A stretch of DNA of 64,000 bases from Leptolyngbya sp. O-77 (GTDB taxonomy: Bacteria > Cyanobacteriota > Cyanobacteriia > Elainellales > Elainellaceae), in assembly GCF_001548395.1 (NCBI RefSeq), contig NZ_AP017367.1, forward strand, positions 2,393,001 through 2,457,000, written 5' to 3'. The notes under the pieces were generated by a model. The model made no database searches, was not told the origin of the DNA, and saw nothing but the letters and a program-made list of their open reading frames with translations. The translations under genes were made by a program, and so were the position numbers. Numbering within the stretch: position 1 is the first letter of the stretch; each line of letters opens with the position of its first letter. Below are positions 18,661 to 27,276 of the stretch, piece after piece.

Positions 18661-18890
18661 CTAAAAATCTTCGTCCTCATCGTCGTTCAGCGTTTCGATC
18701 AGCAGTGACATCTGTGCCTGCTGCTGCGCCAGAAACGCATCGCACTGGTTCAGTTGCTCAACGGCGATCGCAAACTGGCTAAACACGGCTGCTAAATCCA
18801 GATCGCCCGTCTCGATTTGCTCGATGATGTTTTCAACCTGGGCGATCGCCGTTTCATAGTGCCAATCGGGAGTTTTTCTTGGGGGGGCAT
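18661..18890 (-). pseudogene. xseB: Exonuclease VII small subunit, frameshifted at a C7 run
   Basis: Small subunit of exonuclease VII, partner of XseA. The frame reads DWHYETAIAQVENIIEQIET, then GDLDLAAVFSQFAIAVEQL and ends LLIETLNDDEDEDF, a full XseB domain. However, the only start, ATG at 18888-18890, is out of frame with it. The two are joined by a run of seven C on the coding strand (18881-18887); eight C would give MPPPRKTPDWHYE and a 76-residue protein. No alternative in-frame start exists before an upstream TAA. Either a homopolymer sequencing error, a true frameshift or a slippage site. Confidence 0.8.
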
Positions 18891-18983
18891 GATTTTAATT
18901 AACTTTCTAGAAGATTGGGGTTAAGAGTCAGGAGTCAGGCAAACCGTTTTCGGCAACAGTTCCAGACATCAATCGTTTTTACG

Positions 18984-20408
18984 TCAGCTCAGGGAACCTT
19001 GCCACCTCTCAACGACCGCTGGATCAGGATGAGCTCGCACCCCTCGTTCCTCCAGGCAATCCACAAAGCGATCAATGCTGATTGATGCTCCAAGCTCGCC
19101 CGCGTCATCTAGGTCTTGAAGCCATTTCTTCAGAGAAGTAATCATACATAGGGGAAAATCAGCTTTGATGAGGGATTGCTCAAAATCCCAATCAGAAATC
19201 GTTGTTCTGGAAATCAAGTCATGGGCTTTGTAACGATAGATGCAAAGGGCGCGGGGTAGGGGAATGCAGGTTGGCATGAGGTCAAAAAGATAAACGAGAT
19301 ATCGGAAGCGTCGGCTTTGACGGAGCCAGTCATAAATCTCCCGCGACTCGGACTGGTCAAGGCAATGCTCCACCTGCATCAGACACCAGAGCCAAATACT
19401 TAGACCCTTAACCGCAAGCCAATGCAGAGGGCTTCCTGACCGCTTGCTTCTGAGCTTCGCAATTCTCAACCACTTTCTAGAGGCATTTTCAGCGTTCAGT
19501 AGCCAGTCCACACCGCTGCGCTGATTGCTGGGGTACTGCAACCCATATGCCTCAGTCCATAGCGAAGAGAGAATTTGACAGGCTTCCGTATCCAGTTGCT
19601 CTAGCTTTCTAAAGTCGTCGCGAGAGCGCTCTGACTGTTCTACCAAATCCTTAAAGGTGCGAATACCAGAAACAAACTGTTCTGATTTCTTCTTGGAAAC
19701 CAAGCCCCAAAGCAAGGAAACGAGAAATGCTGCCGATGCAACAAAGAGGGCTGCTAAAGCAAGACCTAGTAGGTAGCCTATCACCGTCTGCAAATCTTGC
19801 ACTTCGTGAAAAACCTTGCCAAATAAGGTCTGTGGAAGGCTCGTTGAATCGAGCTTTAGATCAATGAAATTGGGAAGTGCCAAAACAGGAGCCGCAAGTG
19901 CTGCAATGATGCCAAGGCGACGAGTCCATACCTCCAAGCTTTCCTGCGTCATTCGGTCGGCTTGTTGTAGCATCGAATTCACAGTTTCTACAGATCGTCC
20001 AACACTCCCTAACAGTTGTTCGTCCCATTCCTTCAAAGATTGCAGGGGCTGTTTCCAGTAGTGATAAGGGTAAGCATCCAACAGGGCTTCTCGCAAATCA
20101 TTGGGATGAGTATCCTGACAAGAAGAATACGTCAAATTTCGATCCCAAAGGTCTTCTGTTCCATCTCGATAGCCGTCGAATTGCCGCTTCAATTGAGCAA
20201 CATCGCTGCTTACTTTCTCTAGCGAAGATTGAACTTGTCGCAATGGAAGTGAGAGTTTTTCCATCTCCAGGTAAACTTTTTTCAGAAGACCACCGCTGAT
20301 AGTCGGCAAGAAACTGATAGCATTGTTAATCAAATCACTAAGCCCATCTAGAGTTCCAGCCCACCGAGCTTGTCGAGATCGCAAAGGCTCATATTCAGTA
20401 GAAATCAA
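18984..20408 (-). CDS. Unrecognised membrane protein, insert between xseA and xseB (gene 2)
   Basis: 474 residues, family not recognised. Residues 1-160 are helical with coiled-coil character (LRQVQSSLEKVSSDVAQLKR). Two membrane segments follow, at about 165-182 (LGIIAALAAPVLALPNFI) and 209-237 (IGYLLGLALAALFVASAAFL), separated by about 27 residues. A charged 235-residue soluble C-terminal part follows, rich in Trp, Arg and Leu. The coiled-coil plus two-helix layout is CorA-like but the long C-terminal part and lack of a CorA motif argue against that family. Composition is lower in GC than flanking genes and there is no HIP1 site. Co-directional with, and 37 bp behind, the 378-residue gene. 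Confidence 0.7.
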   Translation of the reverse strand: MISTEYEPLRSRQARWAGTLDGLSDLINNAISFLPTISGGLLKKVYLEMEKLSLPLRQVQSSLEKVSSDVAQLKRQFDGYRDGTEDLWDRNLTYSSCQDTHPNDLREALLDAYPYHYWKQPLQSLKEWDEQLLGSVGRSVETVNSMLQQADRMTQESLEVWTRRLGIIAALAAPVLALPNFIDLKLDSTSLPQTLFGKVFHEVQDLQTVIGYLLGLALAALFVASAAFLVSLLWGLVSKKKSEQFVSGIRTFKDLVEQSERSRDDFRKLEQLDTEACQILSSLWTEAYGLQYPSNQRSGVDWLLNAENASRKWLRIAKLRSKRSGSPLHWLAVKGLSIWLWCLMQVEHCLDQSESREIYDWLRQSRRFRYLVYLFDLMPTCIPLPRALCIYRYKAHDLISRTTISDWDFEQSLIKADFPLCMITSLKKWLQDLDDAGELGASISIDRFVDCLEERGVRAHPDPAVVERWQGSLS

Positions 20409-20445
20409 GCGTAATTCATGTGTGTGTAGTGTGCATAAGTAAGCT

Positions 20446-21582
20446 CTAATAACAATCTCTTTCTAATTCTTGTTCAGTGAAAATTTTTCCTTTGCGAAGT
20501 GGAAAAGTCAAGTATCGGGGATGGTAGAAATCTCTGCTAATTTGGGCACGCCGCAGTGTCAAGAAGTCTCCTTCTAATACGCCCCCGTTTACTTCTTTTG
20601 CAAAGGGATCATCAGACCCAAGACAGGTTTTGACTAGGGGATACAAGCTATCCGATTTCTTAGCTGCTAACTCTTCTGGGCAGGAGGGTGGATTCACATA
20701 TTGAGCAAAGTAAAAAACGGGGGATATTGCTTCGCAGTCCTTTGCAAATTCTGGCTGTGCTATGCCAAAGCCACAGAAGGATCTGATCTTTGCAAAGACT
20801 GTTTCCAACTTGCCCCACATCACGTCTTGCAGCAAGAAGCTTGCCTCATCCACAGACAAATTGGGAACGGCATCGGGTTGAGATTGCAGATCATTGGACG
20901 GTGGCGGGGCCCAATAGCCGCCTATCGGGTGGCTGCTCCACAAAGCCAATATCGGGTTGTAGATTAAGCGATCTTGGCTGACAGTGAATTCAACAAATGA
21001 AAGTGACCAGAAGATAGAGCAAGAAGACCAATCGATAGAACTTAGGATTTGCTCAATGTAGAGACAAAGTTGTTCCCCGCGGAGTGTTCCATTGAAGTGT
21101 TTTTTTAGGGCTGCCAAAAAGTTCTGGGGATAAAGCGGCGCAAAAAACATACACTGGCGCTTATTAAAAGCGTCTCGAAATTTAGCTTCAGACGGCGCAG
21201 TTTGAAGCTGAACAGCGTAGGCCTCAAACTCTCTTTTCATTTCATCATTCCACTGCTGAGCCGCCTGAGGGTCTAGCCAATTCCAAGCTGTGCCCTGACT
21301 AGATACACCCAAGCTCGCCCCTGGTATGTCTAAGAACAATTGAATTAGTTTGTGGATTGCTCGTGCGTGGTCAGTTGCATCCCTGTCATTCGTGCGCCAG
21401 TAGAGCGGGTAGCTAGTCAAGAGCGCGACGCGAGTGAATCCATCTGATGAGGATAATGAGAATTCGTCTGCTCCCTGATTGTTCATTTTATTCATTTGTC
21501 GACCTCCCCTAGCCTTTGCCAGTTGAGTACTAATACTTATGTCACTATTGTCGCTCCAGATTTCGGGGCGAGAAGCAGACAT
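20446..21582 (-). CDS. Unrecognised soluble protein, insert between xseA and xseB (gene 1)
   Basis: 378 residues, family not recognised, no signal peptide or membrane segment. After a variable N-terminus (real start may be the ATG at 21495, MNKMNNQG) the fold begins GFTRVALLTSYPLYWRTNDR. A central aromatic-rich block is SIFWSLSFVEFTVSQDRLIY, and the end is YLTFPLRKGKIFTEQELERD. Composition is AT-richer than neighbours and lacks HIP1. It begins 33 bp after xseA ends and is followed by the membrane-protein gene, so the two look like one acquired cassette riding in the xse operon. Confidence 0.7.
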   Translation of the reverse strand: MSASRPEIWSDNSDISISTQLAKARGGRQMNKMNNQGADEFSLSSSDGFTRVALLTSYPLYWRTNDRDATDHARAIHKLIQLFLDIPGASLGVSSQGTAWNWLDPQAAQQWNDEMKREFEAYAVQLQTAPSEAKFRDAFNKRQCMFFAPLYPQNFLAALKKHFNGTLRGEQLCLYIEQILSSIDWSSCSIFWSLSFVEFTVSQDRLIYNPILALWSSHPIGGYWAPPPSNDLQSQPDAVPNLSVDEASFLLQDVMWGKLETVFAKIRSFCGFGIAQPEFAKDCEAISPVFYFAQYVNPPSCPEELAAKKSDSLYPLVKTCLGSDDPFAKEVNGGVLEGDFLTLRRAQISRDFYHPRYLTFPLRKGKIFTEQELERDCY

Positions 21583-21614
21583 TTATTATTCTTTGCACAT
21601 GTACATATTGTGTC

Positions 21615-22835
21615 TTATGAGATGCTTTTCACTTCGGCAATCAGTTCACCCTGAGCCAGGGTAATCGTCAGCGTATCGCCGGGGTGGAGGGTTTCGGTGG
21701 AGCGGGCGATCGCCCCATTGTCTTGCCGCACCACCGCATAGCCGCGACGCAGGACTACTGCCGGGTCGAGGGTTTGCAGGGTTTGGCGCAGGTAAAGCGT
21801 ATGCTGCTGGGACTGCTGGAGCCGCTGCTGGGTGCTGCGGATGAGCCGCTGGCGCAGGGACGCAACGACCTGGATGCGCTGCTGCATCTGGCGGTCGAGC
21901 CTTAGTCGGGAAAGGCGATCGCGCAGTCGTACAACATGCCGCTGCGCCTGCTCAATCCGCTCGGCGGCAACGCGGTAGAGCGCCAAACACCGCTGCTGAT
22001 GCTCTTCCACCAGGTCATCTAGAATCGGAACCGCCGCCTCAGCCGCCGCTGTTGGCGTGTGGGCGCATAGGTCGGCCGCCAAGTCAGCCAGCGACTCATC
22101 CCGCTGGTGCCCAATGCCCGTGATCACTGGGATGGCACACTCCGCCACTGCCCGCACCACGCGCTCGTCATTAAAACAGTCTAGGTCTTCCGCTGCGCCA
22201 CCGCCCCGCGAAAGGATTAGCACGTCCGCCCGCCTGTCCCGCTCAACCCGGCGAATCGCCTGGGCGATCGAGGGCGGAGCCAGTTCGCCCTGCACCATCG
22301 CAGGCGACAGCAGCACCCGCAACCCTGGATAGCGATGCGACAGCGTGCGCTGAATATCGCCCCAGGCGGCGGCTTGAGGCGACGTGACCACTGCCACCAC
22401 GCGGGGATGCGGTGGCAGCGGCCGCTTGCGATCGCGGTCAAACAGCCCCTCCGCCTCCAGCCGATTCCGCAGTTGCCGATGACGGAGCGATCGCAGCCCC
22501 TCGCCCGCTGGCAGCACTTGCCAGATCGTGAGCTGATAGCTGCCCCGCGCTGGATACACCTTGATTTGCCCCAGCACGATCACCTGCTCACCCCGCACAG
22601 GCATCACCGCCAGCCGATCAAGCTGGCTGTTCCACACCACCGCGTTGATTGCTGCCTGCTCATCCGGGTCTTGCAGCGTTAGAAACAAACCACTGCGATG
22701 GGAATTCACACTCGACACTTCGCCCGTGACCCAAACCTGCTGAAGCTGCTCATCGTCTTCGAGTAGAGACTGGATATAGGTGGTCAGCCCCGCCACCGAC
22801 AGGGCCGTATTACGGTAGTGCAGAGAAGAAGACAC
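21615..22835 (-). CDS. xseA: Exonuclease VII large subunit
   Basis: Catalytic subunit of the ssDNA exonuclease VII, used in repair and in trimming recombination intermediates. 406 residues: N-terminal OB fold (VWVTGEVSSVNSHRSGLFLT), catalytic core with SRGGGAAEDLDCFNDERVVR and TGIGHQRDESLADLAADLCA, then a long coiled-coil C-terminal region. The length is normal and the start is GTG at 22835. In most cyanobacteria xseB follows directly; here two unrelated genes intervene. Confidence 0.94.
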   Translation of the reverse strand: MSSSLHYRNTALSVAGLTTYIQSLLEDDEQLQQVWVTGEVSSVNSHRSGLFLTLQDPDEQAAINAVVWNSQLDRLAVMPVRGEQVIVLGQIKVYPARGSYQLTIWQVLPAGEGLRSLRHRQLRNRLEAEGLFDRDRKRPLPPHPRVVAVVTSPQAAAWGDIQRTLSHRYPGLRVLLSPAMVQGELAPPSIAQAIRRVERDRRADVLILSRGGGAAEDLDCFNDERVVRAVAECAIPVITGIGHQRDESLADLAADLCAHTPTAAAEAAVPILDDLVEEHQQRCLALYRVAAERIEQAQRHVVRLRDRLSRLRLDRQMQQRIQVVASLRQRLIRSTQQRLQQSQQHTLYLRQTLQTLDPAVVLRRGYAVVRQDNGAIARSTETLHPGDTLTITLAQGELIAEVKSIS

Positions 22836-22980
22836 GGCAAGAACTGGGGGCTAGAGGTTGAGCATTGGGCATAATTTAGAGTCTTCTTAGAGTCGATGGA
22901 GTTTAACCGTCGGCTCATCAATAGACCTTAGAAGATCAGCTTAGATCAGCGACTTGGCCAGGTGCCAGAGGAGAGATTCT

Positions 22981-22997
22981 TGTACTATAATAGTACA
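22981..22997 (+). promoter_or_regulatory. Palindrome overlapping a TATAAT box in the recA leader
   Basis: TGTACTA-TAA-TAGTACA is a perfect 7-bp inverted repeat, and the plus-strand hexamer TATAAT (22986-22991) lies inside it. It sits 362 bp upstream of recA and about 145 bp upstream of the divergent xseA start. A repressor bound here would block a sigma70-type promoter. The GTAC-N7-GTAC spacing does not fit the published cyanobacterial LexA-type box as I recall it, so no regulator is assigned. The remaining 500-bp spacer holds short direct repeats (GAGATCCATCT units near 23170-23190) and no gene. Confidence 0.5.
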
Positions 22998-23358
22998 GAC
23001 GTATCCGGGTTTCTAATTTCAGTTTATGAATTGAATCTCTTAAAGCTTCTTGAGACATTAATCGCGAATTAAACCCCAATAAATCAAAAACATCGAATAA
23101 ATCGAATTCAAACAAAATCAGATTTAGACTCAAAAGAGGCGTTTCCGAACCCAACAAGAGATCTAAACTGAGATCCATCTGAGAGATCCATCTGAGATCA
23201 TCCATCCATCTCTGACGCTGAAATAAAGCAGCTATTTTGGCTGTTTGTTTTCATAGGCTGTTGATTTCTCCAGACTGCGTGCTTTCCCGGACGGTTTGTT
23301 CTTAAAGACCATTCACTCCTCCTGCATCTGTCCCCTCCTGCATCTAGAAGAGGCCCTA

Positions 23359-24471
23359 ATGGCTAAGGCGACTGACAATAGTAAAGTATCGGAACCCAAA
23401 GAATCCAAAGAAAGCGCCGAAAAGCGGAAAGCGCTGGACATGGTAATGTCCCAAATCGACCGCAACTTTGGCAAAGGCACGATCATGCGTCTCGGCGATG
23501 CCAGCCGCATGAAGGTAGAAACTATTCCCACGGGTGCATTGACGTTGGATCTGGCGCTAGGCGGCGGGCTGCCGAAGGGACGGGTGATTGAAATCTACGG
23601 GCCAGAGAGTTCTGGGAAAACCACGCTAGCACTCCATGCGATCGCCGAGGTGCAAAAATCCGGCGGCACGGCTGCCTTCGTAGACGCAGAACACGCACTT
23701 GATCCGACCTACTCGGCGAACTTGGGCGTGGATATTGACAACCTGCTGGTGTCCCAGCCCGATACGGGGGAAGCAGCGCTGGAGATTGTGGATCAGCTGG
23801 TGCGCTCTACCGCCATCGATCTGGTTGTGGTGGACTCGGTGGCAGCGCTGGTGCCCCGTGCTGAAATTGAGGGCGAAATGGGCGATACCCACGTCGGCTT
23901 GCAGGCGCGGCTGATGAGTCAGGCGCTTCGCAAAATCACAGGCAATATCGGCAAAACAGGCTGTAGCGTCATCTTTCTCAACCAGCTTCGGCAAAAAATC
24001 GGAATTTCCTACGGCAACCCCGAAACCACCACAGGCGGCAATGCGCTGAAGTTCTATGCCTCGGTGCGATTGGACATCCGCCGGATTCAAACCCTGAAAA
24101 AAGGCACGGAAGAGTATGGTATCCGTGCTAAGGTCAAGGTCGCCAAAAACAAGGTCGCGCCGCCGTTTCGCGTAGCAGAGTTTGACGTGATTTTTGGGCA
24201 GGGCATTTCCACCTACGGCTGCTTGATGGATTTGGCGGAAGAGACTGGCGTGGTGACTCGCAAAGGGGCGTGGTATAGCTACAACGGCGAGAACATTAGC
24301 CAGGGACGCGATAACGCCATTAAGTATATGGAGGAAAATCCCGACTTTGCCAAAGAGGTGGATCAGCTAGTGCGCCAAAAACTGGAGATGGGTGCGGTGG
24401 TGTCTGCAAACTCGGTTGCGCCGCCGGACGCAGATGAGGAAGACTACGACGAGCTAGAAGACGAGGAATAG
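23359..24471 (+). CDS. recA: Recombinase RecA
   Basis: ATP-dependent strand-exchange protein and SOS co-protease. 370 residues. Walker A GPESSGKTT is at 81-89, Walker B in VDSVAALVPRAEI, and the loop-2 region NQLRQKIGISYGNPETTTGG is intact. The C-terminus is acidic (PDADEEDYDELEDEE) as usual. The start is the ATG at 23359 (MAKATDNSKV); an upstream in-frame ATG adds 21 residues that do not look like RecA. A promoter-overlapping palindrome lies 360 bp upstream. Confidence 0.97.
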   Translation: MAKATDNSKVSEPKESKESAEKRKALDMVMSQIDRNFGKGTIMRLGDASRMKVETIPTGALTLDLALGGGLPKGRVIEIYGPESSGKTTLALHAIAEVQKSGGTAAFVDAEHALDPTYSANLGVDIDNLLVSQPDTGEAALEIVDQLVRSTAIDLVVVDSVAALVPRAEIEGEMGDTHVGLQARLMSQALRKITGNIGKTGCSVIFLNQLRQKIGISYGNPETTTGGNALKFYASVRLDIRRIQTLKKGTEEYGIRAKVKVAKNKVAPPFRVAEFDVIFGQGISTYGCLMDLAEETGVVTRKGAWYSYNGENISQGRDNAIKYMEENPDFAKEVDQLVRQKLEMGAVVSANSVAPPDADEEDYDELEDEE

Positions 24472-24484
24472 CAGTCTGGATAGC

Positions 24485-26347
24485 TTGACTACGGATGTTT
24501 TAGTCGTCGGCGGCGGTACGGGCGGCACAGCGGCGGCAATCCAAGCGGCGCGGCGCGGTGCGGCGGTGGTGTTGGTGAGCGAGTTCTCTTGGCTAGGAGG
24601 AATGCTCACCAGTGCTGGGGTTAGCGCTCCCGATGGCCATGAACTGCGATCGCTCCAAACTGGACTCTGGGGGGCATTTTTGCAATCGCTCTCGGCGCGT
24701 CAGCCGGGTGGACTGGATCACGCCTGGGTCAGTTTCTTTACCTACGATCCGGGTGTCGGAGCAGCAATTTTTGCTGAATGGGTGCAGGCGCTCCCCAATT
24801 TGCGCTGGATCACGGGGCAAACGCCGCTGGCGGTGCTACGCGAGGGCGATCGCATTACGGGCGTGCGCTTTCAGGAGTTCACCATCCACGCGCAAATCAC
24901 CCTCGACGGCACGGAACTCGGCGACCTGCTGGCGCTGGGCGACGTGCCCCACCGCTGGGGTTGGGAGTTTCAGCCAGAGTGGAACGAACCGAGCGCTCCG
25001 CTGCAACCGACCCTGCTGACGGAGCAATATCCCGTGCAAGCGCCCACCTGGGTTGTGGTGCTGCAAGATTTTGGCGAAGCGGAGGCTCCCAAAATTCCGC
25101 CGCCACCTGACTATGACTCAACCCGTTTTGAGGGCGCGTGGGATGGCTATGGGCCGGAGAAATTTCTCAACTACGGGCGGCTGCCGGGCGATCGCTTCAT
25201 GATCAACTGGCCCCATCACGGCAACGACTATGGGCACAACTTGAACCGCTTGGTGCAGTCTGCTGAAGCGCGGCGCGAGTTCGATCAAGAGGCCCGAAAC
25301 CACGCCCAGGGCTTTGCCCACTTCATCCAAACCGAACTGGGGCGACGCTATGGGCTGGCGGACAAAACTTTTCCGGCAGCGCCGCGCAGAATGGGCAGCA
25401 GTGCCTTTGCGCTGCATCCCTACTACCGCGAGAGTCGGCGGCTGCGGGGGCGATCGCTCGTCACGGAGCCAGACATTCTGCCAATTCCGGGGGGACAGGT
25501 AGCTGCGCTGCCTGTAAATGAGCAGGGAGAACCCACGGCGATCGCCCTTGGCAACTATCCCAACGATCACCACTATCCGGGCTACGACTTTCCGCCGCAT
25601 CCCAAGTCGCTGCGCTGGGGCGGGCGCTGGACGGGGACGCTGTTTTCCCTGCCCTACGATTGCCTGGTGCCAGAAGCGGTTGAAGGGCTTTTGGTATGCG
25701 AGAAGAATATCTCCGTATCGCACATTGCTAATGGCGCAACCCGGCTACAGCCCGTCGTTCTGGGGTTGGGGCAGGCAGCGGGCATGGCAGCGGCACTGTG
25801 CATCGAGCGAGGCTGCTCCCCTCACAACCTGCCCGTGCGCGAGTTGCAAGAGGCGCTGCTAGCAGATCCCGCGGCTCCGGCTGCCGTGGTGCCGCTGTTT
25901 AACCTGCCGCCAGATCATCCCGACTGGCTGCACTGGCAGCGCCATTACCTGGATCATCCCGACCAGTATCCGACCGATGGCAATGTGCCAGGGCAATCGC
26001 CCCTGGTGAGGGCAGAGGCGCGATCGCCCCAGCCCATGTCTACAAATACCTCGCCAGCCGTGCGGGGGCTGATTCATCCCCTCGCGCCGCAGTCCTACAC
26101 AGTAACACTGACGGAAGGGGCGATCGCCTCCCTGCGGACTGCCCAAGCCCTACCCAGTCCCCTCTCTGCCGCCCTGTCGTTAACCTTAGTCACGCTGGAT
26201 GCAGACATTGACGCGCAGCTTCGGCAACTCCAAACGCCGCAGTGGGCCAACCTTTTGGGAAAAGTCAATCTATCAGGCGGCTGGTTTCTAGCAGAAAACG
26301 TAACTCTTTTAACGAGTTTTCCTGATCAGTTTGAGGGGTCTCCGTAA
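24485..26347 (+). CDS. FAD-dependent oxidoreductase (cytoplasmic paralogue)
   Basis: 620 residues. The Rossmann FAD motif is at the very start (VLVVGGGTGGTAAAIQAARRG, truncated here to its core GGGTGG), so the TTG at 24485 is the likely start and there is no signal peptide. The C-terminal FAD block is VCEKNISVSHIANGATRLQP with GLGQAAGMAAALCIERG. This belongs to the FAD_oxidored group whose substrates are unknown. It lies 13 bp after recA on the same strand. A related, signal-peptide-bearing paralogue occurs at 60351-62396. Confidence 0.8.
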   Translation: MTTDVLVVGGGTGGTAAAIQAARRGAAVVLVSEFSWLGGMLTSAGVSAPDGHELRSLQTGLWGAFLQSLSARQPGGLDHAWVSFFTYDPGVGAAIFAEWVQALPNLRWITGQTPLAVLREGDRITGVRFQEFTIHAQITLDGTELGDLLALGDVPHRWGWEFQPEWNEPSAPLQPTLLTEQYPVQAPTWVVVLQDFGEAEAPKIPPPPDYDSTRFEGAWDGYGPEKFLNYGRLPGDRFMINWPHHGNDYGHNLNRLVQSAEARREFDQEARNHAQGFAHFIQTELGRRYGLADKTFPAAPRRMGSSAFALHPYYRESRRLRGRSLVTEPDILPIPGGQVAALPVNEQGEPTAIALGNYPNDHHYPGYDFPPHPKSLRWGGRWTGTLFSLPYDCLVPEAVEGLLVCEKNISVSHIANGATRLQPVVLGLGQAAGMAAALCIERGCSPHNLPVRELQEALLADPAAPAAVVPLFNLPPDHPDWLHWQRHYLDHPDQYPTDGNVPGQSPLVRAEARSPQPMSTNTSPAVRGLIHPLAPQSYTVTLTEGAIASLRTAQALPSPLSAALSLTLVTLDADIDAQLRQLQTPQWANLLGKVNLSGGWFLAENVTLLTSFPDQFEGSP

Positions 26348-26379
26348 CAGAGAGTAGAAACCTTTACACGGATGCTCTC

Positions 26380-26568
26380 ATGCTGACCGCCAACTTATTA
26401 ATCCTGTTTGTTGCGCTGCCAGCGCTCGTTAGCACTCTGGCTGATGCAAATCTGCCCTCGGCCTCTTTCTCTCGGTCGATTTATAGCCAAATGGCAACGG
26501 GCGCTACGCCCCCTGCTAGCGATCAATTCCATCGCGGCAGCGGACGTTGCACGACGACTTGCTCCTGA
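26380..26568 (+). CDS. patX: PatX-like RGSGR-peptide precursor, HetR inhibitor
   Basis: A 62-residue open frame with a hydrophobic N-terminus (MLTANLLILFVALPALVSTL) like an export signal. Near its C-terminus it carries HRGSGR at residues 51-56 (26530-26547), then six residues (CTTTCS). RGSGR is the PatS pentapeptide that binds HetR, and HRGSGR plus a signal-like N-terminus describes PatX, a family typically found upstream of hetR in filamentous cyanobacteria. It is co-directional with hetR, about 700 bp upstream, and 33 bp downstream of the FAD enzyme. No strong ribosome-binding site is visible. The call rests on motif, architecture and location together. Confidence 0.85.
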   Translation: MLTANLLILFVALPALVSTLADANLPSASFSRSIYSQMATGATPPASDQFHRGSGRCTTTCS

Positions 26569-27276
26569 GCAGCCCTAACCTGTTGCGGCTGCACACTCGA
26601 AATGCCTCGCCTGCTCAAGCAACCGTTTAAGTGACTGAATTGCCCGAAAACTGAATACAGCGATATCGCATCACTCCCTGCCAACTTCTAGCGCACAAGT
26701 ATCTGATCAGCGTCCCAGCTAATTTCCTGACGGCTCGTGGCAAAGATTCCGCCAAAACTCGGCAAATTTTCGGAAAATATCCGGCAAATGCCTAGTGAAT
26801 CGCTCAGGAAACGCCTGGTATAACAGAGTCAGGTTTGTTCGCTCAGATGCAGTTTGTCAAATCAGTAGCAATCATTCTCCTGTGCAAAGCGTTCCGGTTA
26901 GAAAACGTCTATAAGCCCTAGAACTACGGTTTCCAAGTTTACGAAGCGAAAGTTCGCCGATTTGCCCAAAAAGTTTGATCCAGCCTTGGCCGGGATTGGG
27001 CGATCGCCAGACTGTTTGAAGGGAGCACCACTACCTGTCTGATTTACAAATCTGCGTTAGCAGGGAAACCTGTTGAGCGGCGATCGCAACAAGATTGCAG
27101 GATTGCCATGGCGACTTGCAAACCTTGCAGCCTCCAGCTTAGACCCGCTAAAGCTCTGTTCAGAATTTGGCGATATGGTTTAAGCTAGGGGTATTTTCGG
27201 AAGGATTGTACGTCGCCAATCGTACAGTCTGCAGATATTCTGATACCCACTTATTGCAACGGCTCTTCGTAACAAG
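26569..27276 (+). promoter_or_regulatory. Long hetR upstream region
   Basis: 708 bp between the patX-like gene and hetR with no credible gene. A perfect inverted repeat TGTACG-N8-CGTACA (27207-27226) lies 50 bp before the hetR ATG; it is a candidate operator. GGCAAATTTTCGGAAAATAT-type imperfect repeats lie near 26760-26790. The length fits a multi-promoter hetR control region, but I cannot place the start sites. Confidence 0.5.

Noticed and set aside
22981..22997. Cyanobacterial LexA box for recA
   Set aside because: The spacer between GTAC half-sites is 7 bases, not the shorter spacing of the LexA-type consensus I recall.
22936..23205. 89-codon minus-strand open frame in the recA leader
   Set aside because: Low-complexity Leu/Phe-rich sequence in an AT-rich leader with no ribosome-binding site; overlaps the promoter palindrome.
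27207..27226. NtcA box upstream of hetR
   Set aside because: NtcA sites are GTA-N8-TAC; here 12 bases separate GTA and TAC.
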